64,000 nucleotides of DNA from Parabacteroides johnsonii DSM 18315 (lineage in GTDB: Bacteria > Bacteroidota > Bacteroidia > Bacteroidales > Tannerellaceae), in contig NZ_CP102285.1 in assembly GCF_025151045.1 (NCBI RefSeq), positions 4,154,001 to 4,218,000 of the forward strand, given 5' to 3'. The notes under the pieces are model-generated. The model did no database searches. It worked only from the letters and a program-made list of their open reading frames with translations, and was not told the origin of the DNA. Both the position numbers and the translations under genes were made by a program. Positions 17,674-26,472 of the stretch are shown here, piece after piece (the first letter of the stretch is position 1; each line of letters starts with the position of its first letter).

Positions 17674-19770
17674 ATGCTCGATCTCGACAAACGTTCCATC
17701 ATGTATCTGCCGGGCGTCGGCCCGAAAAAGGCGGAAATATTGCAGAAGGAAGCCGGCATTTCTTCGTATGAAGACCTGTTGTTCTACTTTCCGTACAAAT
17801 ACATTGACCGTAGTCGTTTTTATAAGGTTGCGGAGGTGACTGGCGATATGCCTTATATACAGTTGAAAGGGCGCATCTTGTTTTTCGATACGGTAGGCGA
17901 GGGGCGTACAAGGAGGTTGATCGGGAAATTTACGGACGGGACGGGGACGATCGATCTGGTTTGGTTCAAAGGAATTAACTATGTTATGGACAAGATCAAG
18001 ACTGGTGTCGATTATATCGTGTTCGGCAAACCGACTGAGTTCGGGCATATCTATAATATCCCTCATCCGGATATAGACACGCTGGACCAGGCGGATAAGG
18101 TAGCCAACGGGCTGACACCGTTCTATAATACGTCCGAGAAGATGAAAAAGTCGTTCCTCAATTCGCGGGCGGTCCAGAATTTGCAGTACACATTGTTAAG
18201 CGGTTTGAACTGGACGCTGCCTGAAACACTTCCTCCGGCTGTCTTGAACCGTATCCGCATGATGCCGTTTCCGGAAGCAATACGGAATGTGCATTTTCCG
18301 GAATCGGTCGATAAATTACGGAAAGCCCAACTGCGCCTGAAGTTTGACGAGTTGTTTTTCATCCAGCTTAACATTCTTCGTTCTTCCAACCTGCGCAAGC
18401 TGAAGTTGAAAGGGATTGTCTTTCCTTCCGTTGGAGATTATTTTAATACGTTTTATAAAGAATATCTGCCTTTCGAGCTGACGAATGCGCAGAAACGCGT
18501 TGTCCGTGAGATTCGTGCCGATATGGGAAGCGGACGGCAGATGAACCGCCTTTTGCAGGGAGATGTGGGAAGCGGGAAGACTTTGGTGGCTTTGCTCTCT
18601 ATGCTGTTGGCGGTCGATAACCATTGTCAGGCTTGTATGATGGCGCCGACGGAGATTCTGGCGACTCAGCATTATGCGACAGTCATGGGCTTTCTGAAAG
18701 ACATGGATATAAAAGTAGCCCTCCTGACCGGCTCGACGAAAAAGAAGGAGCGGAATAAGATATTGCCGGCTATCGCGAGCGGTGAGATCCAGATCGTGAT
18801 CGGGACACATGCGCTGATTGAAGAGACAGTCGTCTTTTCCTCTCTCGGTCTGGCGATTATAGACGAACAACACCGTTTCGGGGTGGAACAGCGTTCCCGG
18901 TTGTGGACGAAAAATTCGATTGTTCCTCATGTCCTGGTGATGACCGCGACGCCTATTCCCCGTACACTTGCCATGACTTTATACGGTGACTTGGATGTCT
19001 CGGTGATCGATGAGTTGCCACCCGGACGTAAACCGATCCAGACCGTGCACCGCTATGATAATAAGAAAGCGCAACTTTACGACTTCCTCCGTAAGGAAAT
19101 CGGACAGGGTCGACAAGTCTATGTCGTTTATCCTTTGATTGAAGGCAGTGAGAAATTGGATTATAAGAACTTGGAAGAGGGTTTCGAGACATTCAAAGAG
19201 GTGTTTCCGGAATATAAAGTATGCATGGTTCACGGAAAGATGAAAGCAGCCGACAAAGAGGCGGAAATGCAGAAGTTTATTTCCGGTGAAGCACAGATAT
19301 TGATGGCGACGACTGTGATAGAAGTCGGTGTGAACGTACCGAATGCCTCCGTGATGGTTATCGAAAGCGCCGAACGCTTCGGCCTTTCCCAGTTGCATCA
19401 GCTTCGCGGCCGGGTGGGACGTGGGGCGGAGCAGTCATATTGCGTACTTGTCTCTTCTTATAAACTGAGCAACGAGACACGCAAGCGCCTGGAAATAATG
19501 GTGAGCAGCAACAACGGTTTCGAGATTGCCGAGGCCGATTTGCGTCTGCGGGGGCATGGTGACCTGGAAGGAACGCGCCAGAGCGGAGAGGGGATAGACC
19601 TTAAGATCGCGAATCTGGCTGCCGATGGACAAATCCTTCAGTATGCGCGTGATATCGCCCAGGAGGTTTTGAACGAAGATCCCGATTTGTTATCCGAACC
19701 TAACCGGATATTGAACGAACGCCTGAAAACTCTCTTTGCTAAGAAGGTAAATTGGGGAATGATCAGCTAA
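17674..19770 (+). CDS. recG: ATP-dependent DNA helicase RecG
   Basis: I chose the ATG giving MLDLDKRSIMYLPGVGPKKA (698 aa); a TTG seven codons upstream is also in frame. An N-terminal wedge/OB domain carries LPGVGPKKAEIL and FTDGTGTIDLVWF. Helicase motifs follow: GDVGSGKTLVA (Walker A), DEQHRFG (DEAD-like box), VMTATPIPRTLA, and LRGRVGRGAEQSYC (motif VI). It would remodel stalled replication forks and Holliday junctions. It closes the xseA-xseB-ispD-recG run. Confidence 0.95.
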   Translation: MLDLDKRSIMYLPGVGPKKAEILQKEAGISSYEDLLFYFPYKYIDRSRFYKVAEVTGDMPYIQLKGRILFFDTVGEGRTRRLIGKFTDGTGTIDLVWFKGINYVMDKIKTGVDYIVFGKPTEFGHIYNIPHPDIDTLDQADKVANGLTPFYNTSEKMKKSFLNSRAVQNLQYTLLSGLNWTLPETLPPAVLNRIRMMPFPEAIRNVHFPESVDKLRKAQLRLKFDELFFIQLNILRSSNLRKLKLKGIVFPSVGDYFNTFYKEYLPFELTNAQKRVVREIRADMGSGRQMNRLLQGDVGSGKTLVALLSMLLAVDNHCQACMMAPTEILATQHYATVMGFLKDMDIKVALLTGSTKKKERNKILPAIASGEIQIVIGTHALIEETVVFSSLGLAIIDEQHRFGVEQRSRLWTKNSIVPHVLVMTATPIPRTLAMTLYGDLDVSVIDELPPGRKPIQTVHRYDNKKAQLYDFLRKEIGQGRQVYVVYPLIEGSEKLDYKNLEEGFETFKEVFPEYKVCMVHGKMKAADKEAEMQKFISGEAQILMATTVIEVGVNVPNASVMVIESAERFGLSQLHQLRGRVGRGAEQSYCVLVSSYKLSNETRKRLEIMVSSNNGFEIAEADLRLRGHGDLEGTRQSGEGIDLKIANLAADGQILQYARDIAQEVLNEDPDLLSEPNRILNERLKTLFAKKVNWGMIS

Positions 19771-19981
19771 TATGTTGTGAAACATGTTTTGTTTTAATCT
19801 TATGTAAATCAAAGGATAAAAAGTCTGCTTTTGCTTTTCTTTGGTTTCATTGCGGAAATTTTTCGTTATTGAATTTTGCCGGCTTATTCAAAATTACGAA
19901 CTTTGACGGGATGACGGTGGAATAAACCATTCTATATCATGATTTTTCACCGTGGGATTACTGTCGAAAGTGATAAGAATA

Positions 19982-21226
19982 ATGAAGATACGAGCATTAC
20001 TGTTTATTTGTTGTACCACTATTCTGGTATCAGCTGTTGAAGCTAAAATAAAAGAAGATAAAGGGACTCCGAAGCAAATCGTTCATATTAAAAAGATGGA
20101 TAAACGTGTTTCTGAATTGATGGCAGACCGTGTTAATATCCGGAAAAATATGGAACTGAAAGAACTCGCAACCCTCAGCGAGATCGAAATGGAAGAAAAG
20201 GAGAACTTGATGTTTCCCGCTGACGAATTGTACGGCTCCAATTGGGAGAACCGTTGGGTCGATCCGTTTCGGGGAACTGCGAAGGTCAATTTCCCGGATT
20301 CGTTTGCGATAGACTGTTCCTCCTTTGTCTATCCTATCGCCATTGATTCTATGGCAAGGATCACCTCTAAATATGGGCCTCGTCGCCGTCGTATGCATAA
20401 AGGGATAGATTTGAAGGTGTTGAAGGGTGATACGATCCGTGCCGCTTTTAACGGTAAGGTTCGTATTAAGGCTTTCGAACGTCGAGGATATGGCTATTAT
20501 GTGGTGCTTCGCCATCCGAACGGTTTGGAAACAATCTATGGACATTTATCTAAGATTTTGGTGGAAGAGAACCAGATCGTACGTGCAGGCGAAACGATCG
20601 GATTAGGCGGTAACACGGGACGTTCTACCGGTTCCCATCTTCACTTTGAAACCCGCTTTTTAGGACAGGCCATTAATCCGGCTGAAATTATAGATTTCGA
20701 AAATGGTGTTCCTCACCAGGATACTTATGTTTTCCATAACATAAAGATTAACGGGCGCAGAAGCAATATCTATACTTCTTCTTCCGACCGGATGGTTTAT
20801 CACCGTGTGAAGTCAGGTGATACGTTAGGCAAGATTGCCCGGATATATGGAACCAGCGTGAATGAATTGTGCCGTCTGAACGGCCTGAAAAGCACGTCTG
20901 TCTTGCGAATCGGACAGTCGATTCGTTGCAGTGCCGGCGCGGTCGCTTCCGCTAAAGCCGGGACATCGAAACCGACCGCTTCTGCGAGCGTAAAGCAAAC
21001 CGTGAAGACTACGGTTGCGGCTGATGCTGCAGCTGTCGCTTCGATCAACCAGACTTCCAATGCCGGGCAGCAAGAGGCAACTCCGGTTTACCATCGTGTG
21101 AAATCAGGTGATACGTTGGGGGCTATTGCTGCTAAATACGGTACGACTGTTTCAAAGCTTTGTGAATTGAATGGCATTACGAAAACGACGATTCTGAAAT
21201 TGGGCCGTTCACTTCGCTGTTCTTGA
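19982..21226 (+). CDS. M23 metallopeptidase with two LysM domains
   Basis: I placed the start at MKIRALLFICCTTILVSAVEA, a signal peptide; the open frame extends 10 codons further upstream. Residues ~115-235 form the M23 (LytM/gametolysin-like) domain, with RMHKGIDLKV (metal His/Asp) and GSHLHFETR (His-x-His). Two LysM repeats follow (~260-305 and ~370-414), each beginning YHRVKSGDTL, separated by an Ala/Ser/Thr-rich linker. The protein would cut or bind peptidoglycan in the periplasm, perhaps at division sites. It ends in a terminator. Confidence 0.93.
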   Translation: MKIRALLFICCTTILVSAVEAKIKEDKGTPKQIVHIKKMDKRVSELMADRVNIRKNMELKELATLSEIEMEEKENLMFPADELYGSNWENRWVDPFRGTAKVNFPDSFAIDCSSFVYPIAIDSMARITSKYGPRRRRMHKGIDLKVLKGDTIRAAFNGKVRIKAFERRGYGYYVVLRHPNGLETIYGHLSKILVEENQIVRAGETIGLGGNTGRSTGSHLHFETRFLGQAINPAEIIDFENGVPHQDTYVFHNIKINGRRSNIYTSSSDRMVYHRVKSGDTLGKIARIYGTSVNELCRLNGLKSTSVLRIGQSIRCSAGAVASAKAGTSKPTASASVKQTVKTTVAADAAAVASINQTSNAGQQEATPVYHRVKSGDTLGAIAAKYGTTVSKLCELNGITKTTILKLGRSLRCS

Positions 21227-21251
21227 TTAAGATTTGGTAAAAACGATAATG

Positions 21252-21286
21252 AAGAGCTGTCCGTTGTGTACGGATGGCTCTTTTTA
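21252..21286 (+). terminator. Intrinsic terminator after the M23/LysM gene
   Basis: AGAGC-x-x-x-CCGT pairs with ACGG-x-x-x-GCTCT and is followed by TTTTTATTT. Confidence 0.85.
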
Positions 21287-21365
21287 TTTCCGGCTAAAGT
21301 AGCCTCTCTTTTGGTCAGGTATGGATTTATCCCTATCTTTGTACGGATGTAAATGCTAAGAAAGT

Positions 21366-21914
21366 ATGGCTGATACGAAGGAACAATTCGAAAGAGTAAT
21401 ATCCCAATGCCGGGAACTGTTTGAAAAGAAGTTGAAAGATTATGGTCCCTCGTGGCGAATCATGCGTCCGCAGTCGCTGACCGACCAGATATTTATTAAG
21501 GCAAACCGGATTCGCAGCCTTGAGATAAAAGGTGTGAGCATGGTGGATGAAGGGATCCGGCCGGAGTTTGTCGCAATCGTGAACTATGGGGTTATCGGCT
21601 TGATACAATTGGCAAAAGGATTTGCCGATACGACAGATATAAGCAATGAAGAGGCGTTGGCCTTGTATGATAAATACATAACGGAAACCAAAGAGTTGAT
21701 GTATGCCAAGAATCATGATTATGGTGAGGCATGGCGTGGTATGCGTATCAGTTCCTATACGGATCTGATCCTGATGAAACTTTATCGTACGAAGCAGATC
21801 GAGAGCCATGGAGGCAAGACGATCGTGTCCGAAGGTATCGATGCCAACTATATGGATATGATCAACTATGCGTTGTTTGGTTTGATTAAGCTGGAGTATG
21901 GAGGGAACAGTTGA
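21366..21914 (+). CDS. DUF1599 domain protein
   Basis: The 182-residue protein has two related halves: each contains a YG.[SA]WR.MR motif (YGPSWRIMRPQSLTDQI and YGEAWRGMRISSYTDLI) followed by a helix with NYxxxGLIxLxxG. This matches DUF1599, whose repeated Asn/Asp/Glu helices resemble nucleotide-pyrophosphatase-like folds. The biochemical function is not established. It ends inside the start of the next gene. Confidence 0.85.
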   Translation: MADTKEQFERVISQCRELFEKKLKDYGPSWRIMRPQSLTDQIFIKANRIRSLEIKGVSMVDEGIRPEFVAIVNYGVIGLIQLAKGFADTTDISNEEALALYDKYITETKELMYAKNHDYGEAWRGMRISSYTDLILMKLYRTKQIESHGGKTIVSEGIDANYMDMINYALFGLIKLEYGGNS

Positions 21915-23191
21915 AAGTGGAGAATAAGGGAGGCGCTTTGAAGATATTGGCGGAATTGTGCCGTTTACTGATCGGAGTTGTATTTATCTTCTCCGGTTTT
22001 GTCAAGGCGGTCGATCCGGTGGGAGGTGCGATCAAGATCGGTGAATACCTGGCTTCCTTCGGACTGGACATGCTGCAACCTTTTACGGTATTGTTGTCTT
22101 TCAATCTTTCGGCAATCGAGTTTGCGCTCGGTGTCTGTATGCTGTTGGGAGTGTATCGGCGATATGTCTCTTTCCTTGTCTTGGCGTTTATGGCGTTTAT
22201 GACGCCACTTACCTTGTATCTGGCTCTTTTCGATCCCGTATCGGATTGCGGTTGTTTCGGAGATGCGCTGGTAATCTCCAATTGGGAGACGTTCTTTAAA
22301 AATATCGTACTCTCTCTTGCCGCTATTGTTACGTTTATTTACAACCAGCGTTTATTCCAGTGCTTTACTTTCCGGGTGTATTGGTTTGTCGCTTTGTATG
22401 CCTACCTGTTCGGCGTCGGTTTCGCTTATTATAATTACAATCATCTGCCTGTAATCGATTTCCGTCCATATAAGGTCGGTGCGAATATACCGGAGTTGAT
22501 GGAGATACCCGAAGGGGCTCCGCAGGATGAATATAAGTACACGTTCGTGTATGAAAAAGACGGCGTGAAGAAAGAGTTCTCGCTTGAAGACTATCCGGCA
22601 AACGACAGTAGCTGGACATTCGTTGATTCGAAGACGGAATTGGTCAAGAAAGGCTATCAGCCTCCTGTTGCCGCGTTCAATATTTATAATGGAGAGGGCG
22701 ATGATGTGACGGAAGAAATCATCGGAAATCCCGGTCCTGTTTTGCTACTTGTCGCTCCGAAGTTGGAAGAGGCGGATGATGAACAGATGGATGAGATCAA
22801 CGGTGTGTATGATTATGCACTCGAACATGATATTCCGTTCTATTGTGTGACGGGCTCTTCGCCTGAGGCGATCGATGCCTGGAGCGACAATACCGGAGCC
22901 GAATATCCTTTCCGGATGGCGGACGAAGTACTGCTGAAGACGATTATCCGTTCCAACCCCGGCCTGGTGCTGCTGAAAGGCGGTACGATACTGGGTAAAT
23001 GGCATTACAACGATATTCCGGCTGAGGAGGATGTCAAGGCGGTTATGGATCGTTGCTTGGACGGGAGCAAGATAAAAAGTAAAGAAGATGGGGGCCTCGC
23101 AACCAACCTATTGACTTTTACCGTACCTTTGCTGCTCGTTTGGATGTATGACCTGCTGCGTTTCAGACGCAAACGGAAAGAAAAGAAATAA
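21911..23191 (+). CDS. DoxX-like membrane protein (BT_3928 family)
   Basis: The 426-residue protein begins at a TTG overlapping the DUF1599 stop (GTTGA); a GTG two codons later is an alternative. The first ~150 residues contain four predicted membrane helices of DoxX/MauE type: ELCRLLIGVVFIFSGFVKAV opens the domain, and DCGCFGDALV follows helix 3. A long extracytoplasmic region follows (~190-385), in which APKLEEADDEQ and FYCVTGSSPEAI resemble a thioredoxin-like fold without a CxxC pair. A C-terminal membrane helix ends in basic residues. The role may be electron transfer or envelope redox work, but this is an inference. It precedes tpiA by 32 bp. Confidence 0.8.
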   Translation: MKVENKGGALKILAELCRLLIGVVFIFSGFVKAVDPVGGAIKIGEYLASFGLDMLQPFTVLLSFNLSAIEFALGVCMLLGVYRRYVSFLVLAFMAFMTPLTLYLALFDPVSDCGCFGDALVISNWETFFKNIVLSLAAIVTFIYNQRLFQCFTFRVYWFVALYAYLFGVGFAYYNYNHLPVIDFRPYKVGANIPELMEIPEGAPQDEYKYTFVYEKDGVKKEFSLEDYPANDSSWTFVDSKTELVKKGYQPPVAAFNIYNGEGDDVTEEIIGNPGPVLLLVAPKLEEADDEQMDEINGVYDYALEHDIPFYCVTGSSPEAIDAWSDNTGAEYPFRMADEVLLKTIIRSNPGLVLLKGGTILGKWHYNDIPAEEDVKAVMDRCLDGSKIKSKEDGGLATNLLTFTVPLLLVWMYDLLRFRRKRKEKK

Positions 23192-23223
23192 CTATTTGTA
23201 TTACATATTTAATTAATTAAGTC

Positions 23224-23985
23224 ATGAGAAAGAATATTGTTGCAGGAAACTGGAAGATGAACACTACCCTTCCTGAAGGTCTTGCTTTGGCAAAAGGCTT
23301 GGACGAAGCTCTTAAAGGTAAAACTCCTAACTGTGATGTGATCATCGGTACTCCGTTCACTCATTTGGCAAGCGTTGCTGCTGCTATCGACACGAACAAG
23401 ATCGGTGTTGCTGCTGAAAACTGTGCAGACAAGGAAAAAGGCGCTTACACTGGCGAAGTTTCTGCTGCTATGGTGGCTTCTACAGGTGCAAAATATGTGA
23501 TCTTGGGCCACTCTGAAAGACGTGCTTATTATCACGAAACTCCGGAAATCCTGAAAACAAAGGTTGAATTGGCTTTGGCTAACGGTCTGACTCCGATCTT
23601 CTGTATCGGTGAAGTGCTGGAAGAAAGAGAAGCCGGCAAGCATTTCGAAGTGGTAGATGCTCAGATCAAGGGCTCTTTGTTCGACCTCTCTGCTGAAGAC
23701 TTCGCTAAGATCGTCCTGGCTTACGAACCGGTTTGGGCTATCGGTACAGGTAAGACTGCTACATCTGACCAGGCTGAAGAAATCCACGCTCATATCCGTG
23801 CTACTCTGGCTGCTAAATATGGTCAGGAAATTGCCGACAACTGCACCATCCTTTACGGTGGTAGCTGTAACGCAGGCAACGCTAAGGAACTGTTTGCTAA
23901 ACCGAACGTAGACGGTGGTCTGATCGGTGGTGCTTCTTTGGCTGTTGACAAGTTCATGCCGATTATCGAAGCGTTTGATAAATAA
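23224..23985 (+). CDS. tpiA: Triosephosphate isomerase
   Basis: The 253-residue TIM barrel has GNWKMN (Asn and catalytic Lys, 8-13), GHSERR (electrophilic His), [15 protein letters not shown] (catalytic Glu and loop 6), and [14 protein letters not shown] (phosphate loop). It interconverts DHAP and glyceraldehyde-3-phosphate in glycolysis. The base use is more biased (GCT/CTG-rich) than its neighbours, as expected for a highly expressed gene. A palindromic repeat follows 10 bp after the stop. Confidence 0.97.
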   Translation: MRKNIVAGNWKMNTTLPEGLALAKGLDEALKGKTPNCDVIIGTPFTHLASVAAAIDTNKIGVAAENCADKEKGAYTGEVSAAMVASTGAKYVILGHSERRAYYHETPEILKTKVELALANGLTPIFCIGEVLEEREAGKHFEVVDAQIKGSLFDLSAEDFAKIVLAYEPVWAIGTGKTATSDQAEEIHAHIRATLAAKYGQEIADNCTILYGGSCNAGNAKELFAKPNVDGGLIGGASLAVDKFMPIIEAFDK

Positions 23986-23995
23986 TTGTCTTTCG

Positions 23996-24160
23996 TGAGG
24001 ATGTGTCAAATATCGGTATTCATGGGACGCGGATGACGCAGACGAGCGCAGATTAACGCAGATATATTAATTATCTACAAAATAAATCTGCGTCTGTCTG
24101 CGTCTGTCTGCGTATTCTGCGCCATCTGCGTCCGGTAATATCAATTTGACACACCCTCAT
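23996..24160. repeat. Palindromic intergenic repeat, copy B
   Basis: The ~165-bp element begins TGAGGATGTGTCAAATATCGG and ends TCAATTTGACACACCCTCAT. It is the same orientation as copy A. The core has CTGCGTCTGTCTGCGTCTGT, a local duplication missing from the other copies. It lies between tpiA and the SPOR gene. Confidence 0.9.
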
Positions 24161-24189
24161 GATTACGATATCATAACCGACATTCCAAT

Positions 24190-24690
24190 ATGCAACGACT
24201 ATCTTGTATCCTATCTTTATGTATGCTGCTTGGTGCATCTGTTTTGTCTGCCCAGACGGATGTCGATGGACAGGCGGAAGACATTATCGACGCCTTGCAG
24301 GAGAGAGTTCCCGGAAAAGGAACTGTTGTGGTGCGCGGGCCGGATGCTCTTCGTAATATGCTCGGCAAACGGTTGCATGGCGAAGGGGTAGAAAAGACTG
24401 ATAGCACGGCCTTTCTGAAAATACAAGGCTATCGTACACAAGTGTTTTCCGGTAATAACCAGCGTAAATCCAAGGATGAGGCTTTCCGGAAAGAAAAAGA
24501 AATTAAGGAACTTTTCCCTGATGTCCCGACTTATGTGACGTACAATGCTCCGTTCTGGCGTCTGCGTATCGGTGATTTCCGTTCACACGAAGAGGCTTAT
24601 CACATGCAACGTCTTCTGATGGATGCATTCCCGGCCTATAGGAAAGAAATGTACATCGTGAGGGAAGAAGTCAAAATCCCATTGAATTGA
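24190..24690 (+). CDS. SPOR-domain protein, exported
   Basis: The 166-residue protein has a signal peptide ([19 protein letters not shown]). The C-terminal half reads [20 protein letters not shown]...[19 protein letters not shown]...[10 protein letters not shown], matching the SPOR fold that binds peptidoglycan strands lacking stem peptides at division septa. It would be periplasmic. It precedes folE by 1 bp; the pairing probably has no metabolic meaning. Confidence 0.85.
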   Translation: MQRLSCILSLCMLLGASVLSAQTDVDGQAEDIIDALQERVPGKGTVVVRGPDALRNMLGKRLHGEGVEKTDSTAFLKIQGYRTQVFSGNNQRKSKDEAFRKEKEIKELFPDVPTYVTYNAPFWRLRIGDFRSHEEAYHMQRLLMDAFPAYRKEMYIVREEVKIPLN

Positions 24691-24691
24691 A

Positions 24692-25285
24692 ATGAGTGAA
24701 GAAATAAACGAGAAGACTTTGCTGGCCCGCGAAGAACTGGCCGGCCATTATAAAAGTATTATCAATCTGCTTGGTGAAGAGGTAGACCGCGAAGGTCTGT
24801 TGAAAACGCCCGAACGTGTAGCCAAAGCCATGCAGTTCCTGACCAAAGGCTATCGTGAGGACCCGGCTGCCGTGCTTCGTGGCGCCATGTTCAAGGAAGA
24901 AGACTACAAACAGATGGTGATTGTAAAGGATATCGATTTCTTTTCTCTTTGTGAGCATCATATGTTGCCCTTCTTTGGAAAGGCCCATGTTGCCTATATC
25001 CCCAAAAAATATATTACGGGGTTGAGCAAGATCCCCCGTGTCGTGGATATCTTCGCCCGCCGTCTTCAGATTCAGGAACGATTGACCATGCAGATCAAAG
25101 ACTGCATTCAGGAAACGCTCGATCCGTTAGGCGTGATGGTCGTGATCGAGGCACAACATATGTGTATGCAGATGCGTGGTGTCGAGAAGCAAAACTCCCT
25201 GACGACAACTTCGGATTTCACCGGATTCTTCCAACAGGCCAAAACGCGTGAAGAATTTATGAATCTGATCAAACATAACCGGTAA
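24692..25285 (+). CDS. folE: GTP cyclohydrolase I
   Basis: The 197-residue enzyme has [32 protein letters not shown] (zinc Cys and His pair), and [10 protein letters not shown]...[16 protein letters not shown] (third zinc Cys). It makes dihydroneopterin triphosphate from GTP, the first step of folate synthesis. The family residues visible are intact. Its 3' end converges on the YafQ toxin gene, 12 bp away. Confidence 0.96.
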   Translation: MSEEINEKTLLAREELAGHYKSIINLLGEEVDREGLLKTPERVAKAMQFLTKGYREDPAAVLRGAMFKEEDYKQMVIVKDIDFFSLCEHHMLPFFGKAHVAYIPKKYITGLSKIPRVVDIFARRLQIQERLTMQIKDCIQETLDPLGVMVVIEAQHMCMQMRGVEKQNSLTTTSDFTGFFQQAKTREEFMNLIKHNR

Positions 25286-25297
25286 CGACGTCGAAGA

Positions 25298-25570
25298 TCA
25301 GAACAGGTCGGCATGAGTGTCGGTGTCGGTCATAATCAAGATAAGCTTCGTATCGTTTTGTTGCCATATCAAGAGCCAATCGCCTTTGATATGGCATTCC
25401 CATAGTCCTTCATAACTTCCGCTAAGTTTATGCGGGCGGTAGTATTCGGGAAGGGTTCCGGTTGCTTGCAATAGGTCGATAACTTCCCATAATAATTCAG
25501 GGTTAAGGTTTCTTTTCATACAGCGTTTGAAACTTTTGTCAAACTGCCGAGTCGTTTCAACTGTATACAT
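25298..25570 (-). CDS. YafQ-type toxin (RelE/ParE fold mRNA endonuclease)
   Basis: The 90-residue protein aligns with E. coli YafQ through the C-terminal half: HKLSGSYEGLWECHIKGDWLLIW and MTDTDTHADLF. These carry the His-Asp-Trp and terminal Asp/His residues that YafQ uses to cut mRNA on the ribosome. Its start is 1 bp from the antitoxin stop. The pair is downstream of folE on the opposite strand and borders repeat-rich DNA, as expected for accessory material. Confidence 0.9.
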   Translation of the reverse strand: MYTVETTRQFDKSFKRCMKRNLNPELLWEVIDLLQATGTLPEYYRPHKLSGSYEGLWECHIKGDWLLIWQQNDTKLILIMTDTDTHADLF

Positions 25571-25571
25571 T

Positions 25572-25769
25572 CTAACCTAATAAATGTTGTTTCAAATCAT
25601 TCATATCTTTGGCTCTGTAAGTCCGTCCCGCCTTGATATCGTCCAAACCCTTTTGGATTCCTGATTTTTTCTTGCCGATACTCCAACCGTACTTCTCTGC
25701 CAGTTCTTTCAGCAAAACCATATCCATTTCCGGAAGGGATAGTTCTACTTTTTTGATTACTGTGTCCAT
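25572..25769 (-). CDS. Antitoxin partner of the YafQ-type toxin
   Basis: The 65-residue protein (MDTVIKKVELSLPEMDMVLL, then KELAEKYGWSIGKKKS) has an N-terminal segment compatible with ribbon-helix or short-helix dimerisation, and a basic C-terminal half. It does not closely match E. coli DinJ by eye. Function is inferred mainly from position: antitoxin first, then toxin, 1 bp apart on the same strand. It probably represses its own promoter. Confidence 0.75.
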   Translation of the reverse strand: MDTVIKKVELSLPEMDMVLLKELAEKYGWSIGKKKSGIQKGLDDIKAGRTYRAKDMNDLKQHLLG

Positions 25770-25797
25770 ATTCTTAGTATTTAATATGTTGTACAGG

Positions 25798-25828
25798 CAA
25801 AGGTAGTCAATTTCTTTGTATCAGCAAG
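25798..25828 (-). promoter_or_regulatory. Promoter of the toxin-antitoxin pair
   Basis: On the minus strand CTTG is followed after 19 bp by TACCTTTG, fitting the -33/-7 pattern. It lies 30-60 nt before the antitoxin start. Confidence 0.55.
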
Positions 25829-26128
25829 TTTAAGACGGTCAAACTCAGGGCAACCACACCAAACTCATAAAGTGCCCATCTGCTTTTGCCGTCGATACGG
25901 ACAAATATATATAAGTGTTTTGTAGAGAACAACTATCATACTATCATAATCTCCTACATATTATTTTAACACAATACGTTACAGTATGATAGTTGCTATT
26001 TTCTATTATCATTCATCTATCATAACTGTCATGATAAAAAACGTCAACATGCTGTGTATCAATCTGTATATAAAATAAAGACCGGTCAGAAATAGGTGCA
26101 GAATATGTTAAAACGGCTTCTTTTTTCA
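25829..26128. other. Gene-free region with repeated CTATCATA sites
   Basis: A perfect 12-bp inverted repeat (AACTATCATACT at 25931-25942, AGTATGATAGTT at 25983-25994) has a 40-bp A/T-rich spacer. CTATCATA also occurs at 25941-25948 and 26017-26024. This arrangement suggests an operator or a recombination/attachment site, but no integrase is nearby. No open frame of note is seen. Confidence 0.5.
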
Positions 26129-26467
26129 TCAAGACCAGCTTTTCTTTTGCCAAAAACAATTAGGAAAGCTACTCGAGACCCGGATGTAAAAGACCCGGAC
26201 ATCCGGGTGTAGGAGAGGTGCAGACCCGGGTATTCGTGGATTCTTGCCGGAGGTGTGGGGATGTTTATTTGCTATGCAAAGGATACTTTTATGCCCTGTT
26301 TTTACATCTTGTCCGGCGGAAAAGGGCGTTTTTTCAAATGACCATTTTTTAGGAATGACAACTCGGCGTTTTTCGATTTCTATAAGCTCTTTTTTGACCA
26401 AAGCTCGTTTTACTATACTGACCGCCCGGTGTTGCAACTCCGAATATAAAAGGCTTATTCACCATAT
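26129..26467 (-). pseudogene. Possible remnant of a Bacteroidales AAA-type ATPase
   Basis: On the minus strand, a start-like stretch NKPFIFGVAT (near 26465-26435) is joined, out of frame, to AVSIVKRALVKKELIEIEKR (~26420-26360). From memory these resemble, respectively, the N-terminus and the C-terminal winged-helix end of accessory ATPases common in this order. The middle (Walker motifs) is missing, which suggests one large internal deletion. The rest of the 102-residue open frame has no recognisable content and includes a 10-bp hairpin (ACCCGGATGT/ACATCCGGGT, 26178-26208). This is an inference, not a proven match. Confidence 0.35.
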
Positions 26468-26472
26468 TCGTA

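Noticed and set aside
24001-24160. CRISPR-like regularity of CTGCG words
   Set aside because: The words form one inverted repeat with complementary ends, without spacers or regularly repeated units, and no cas gene is near.
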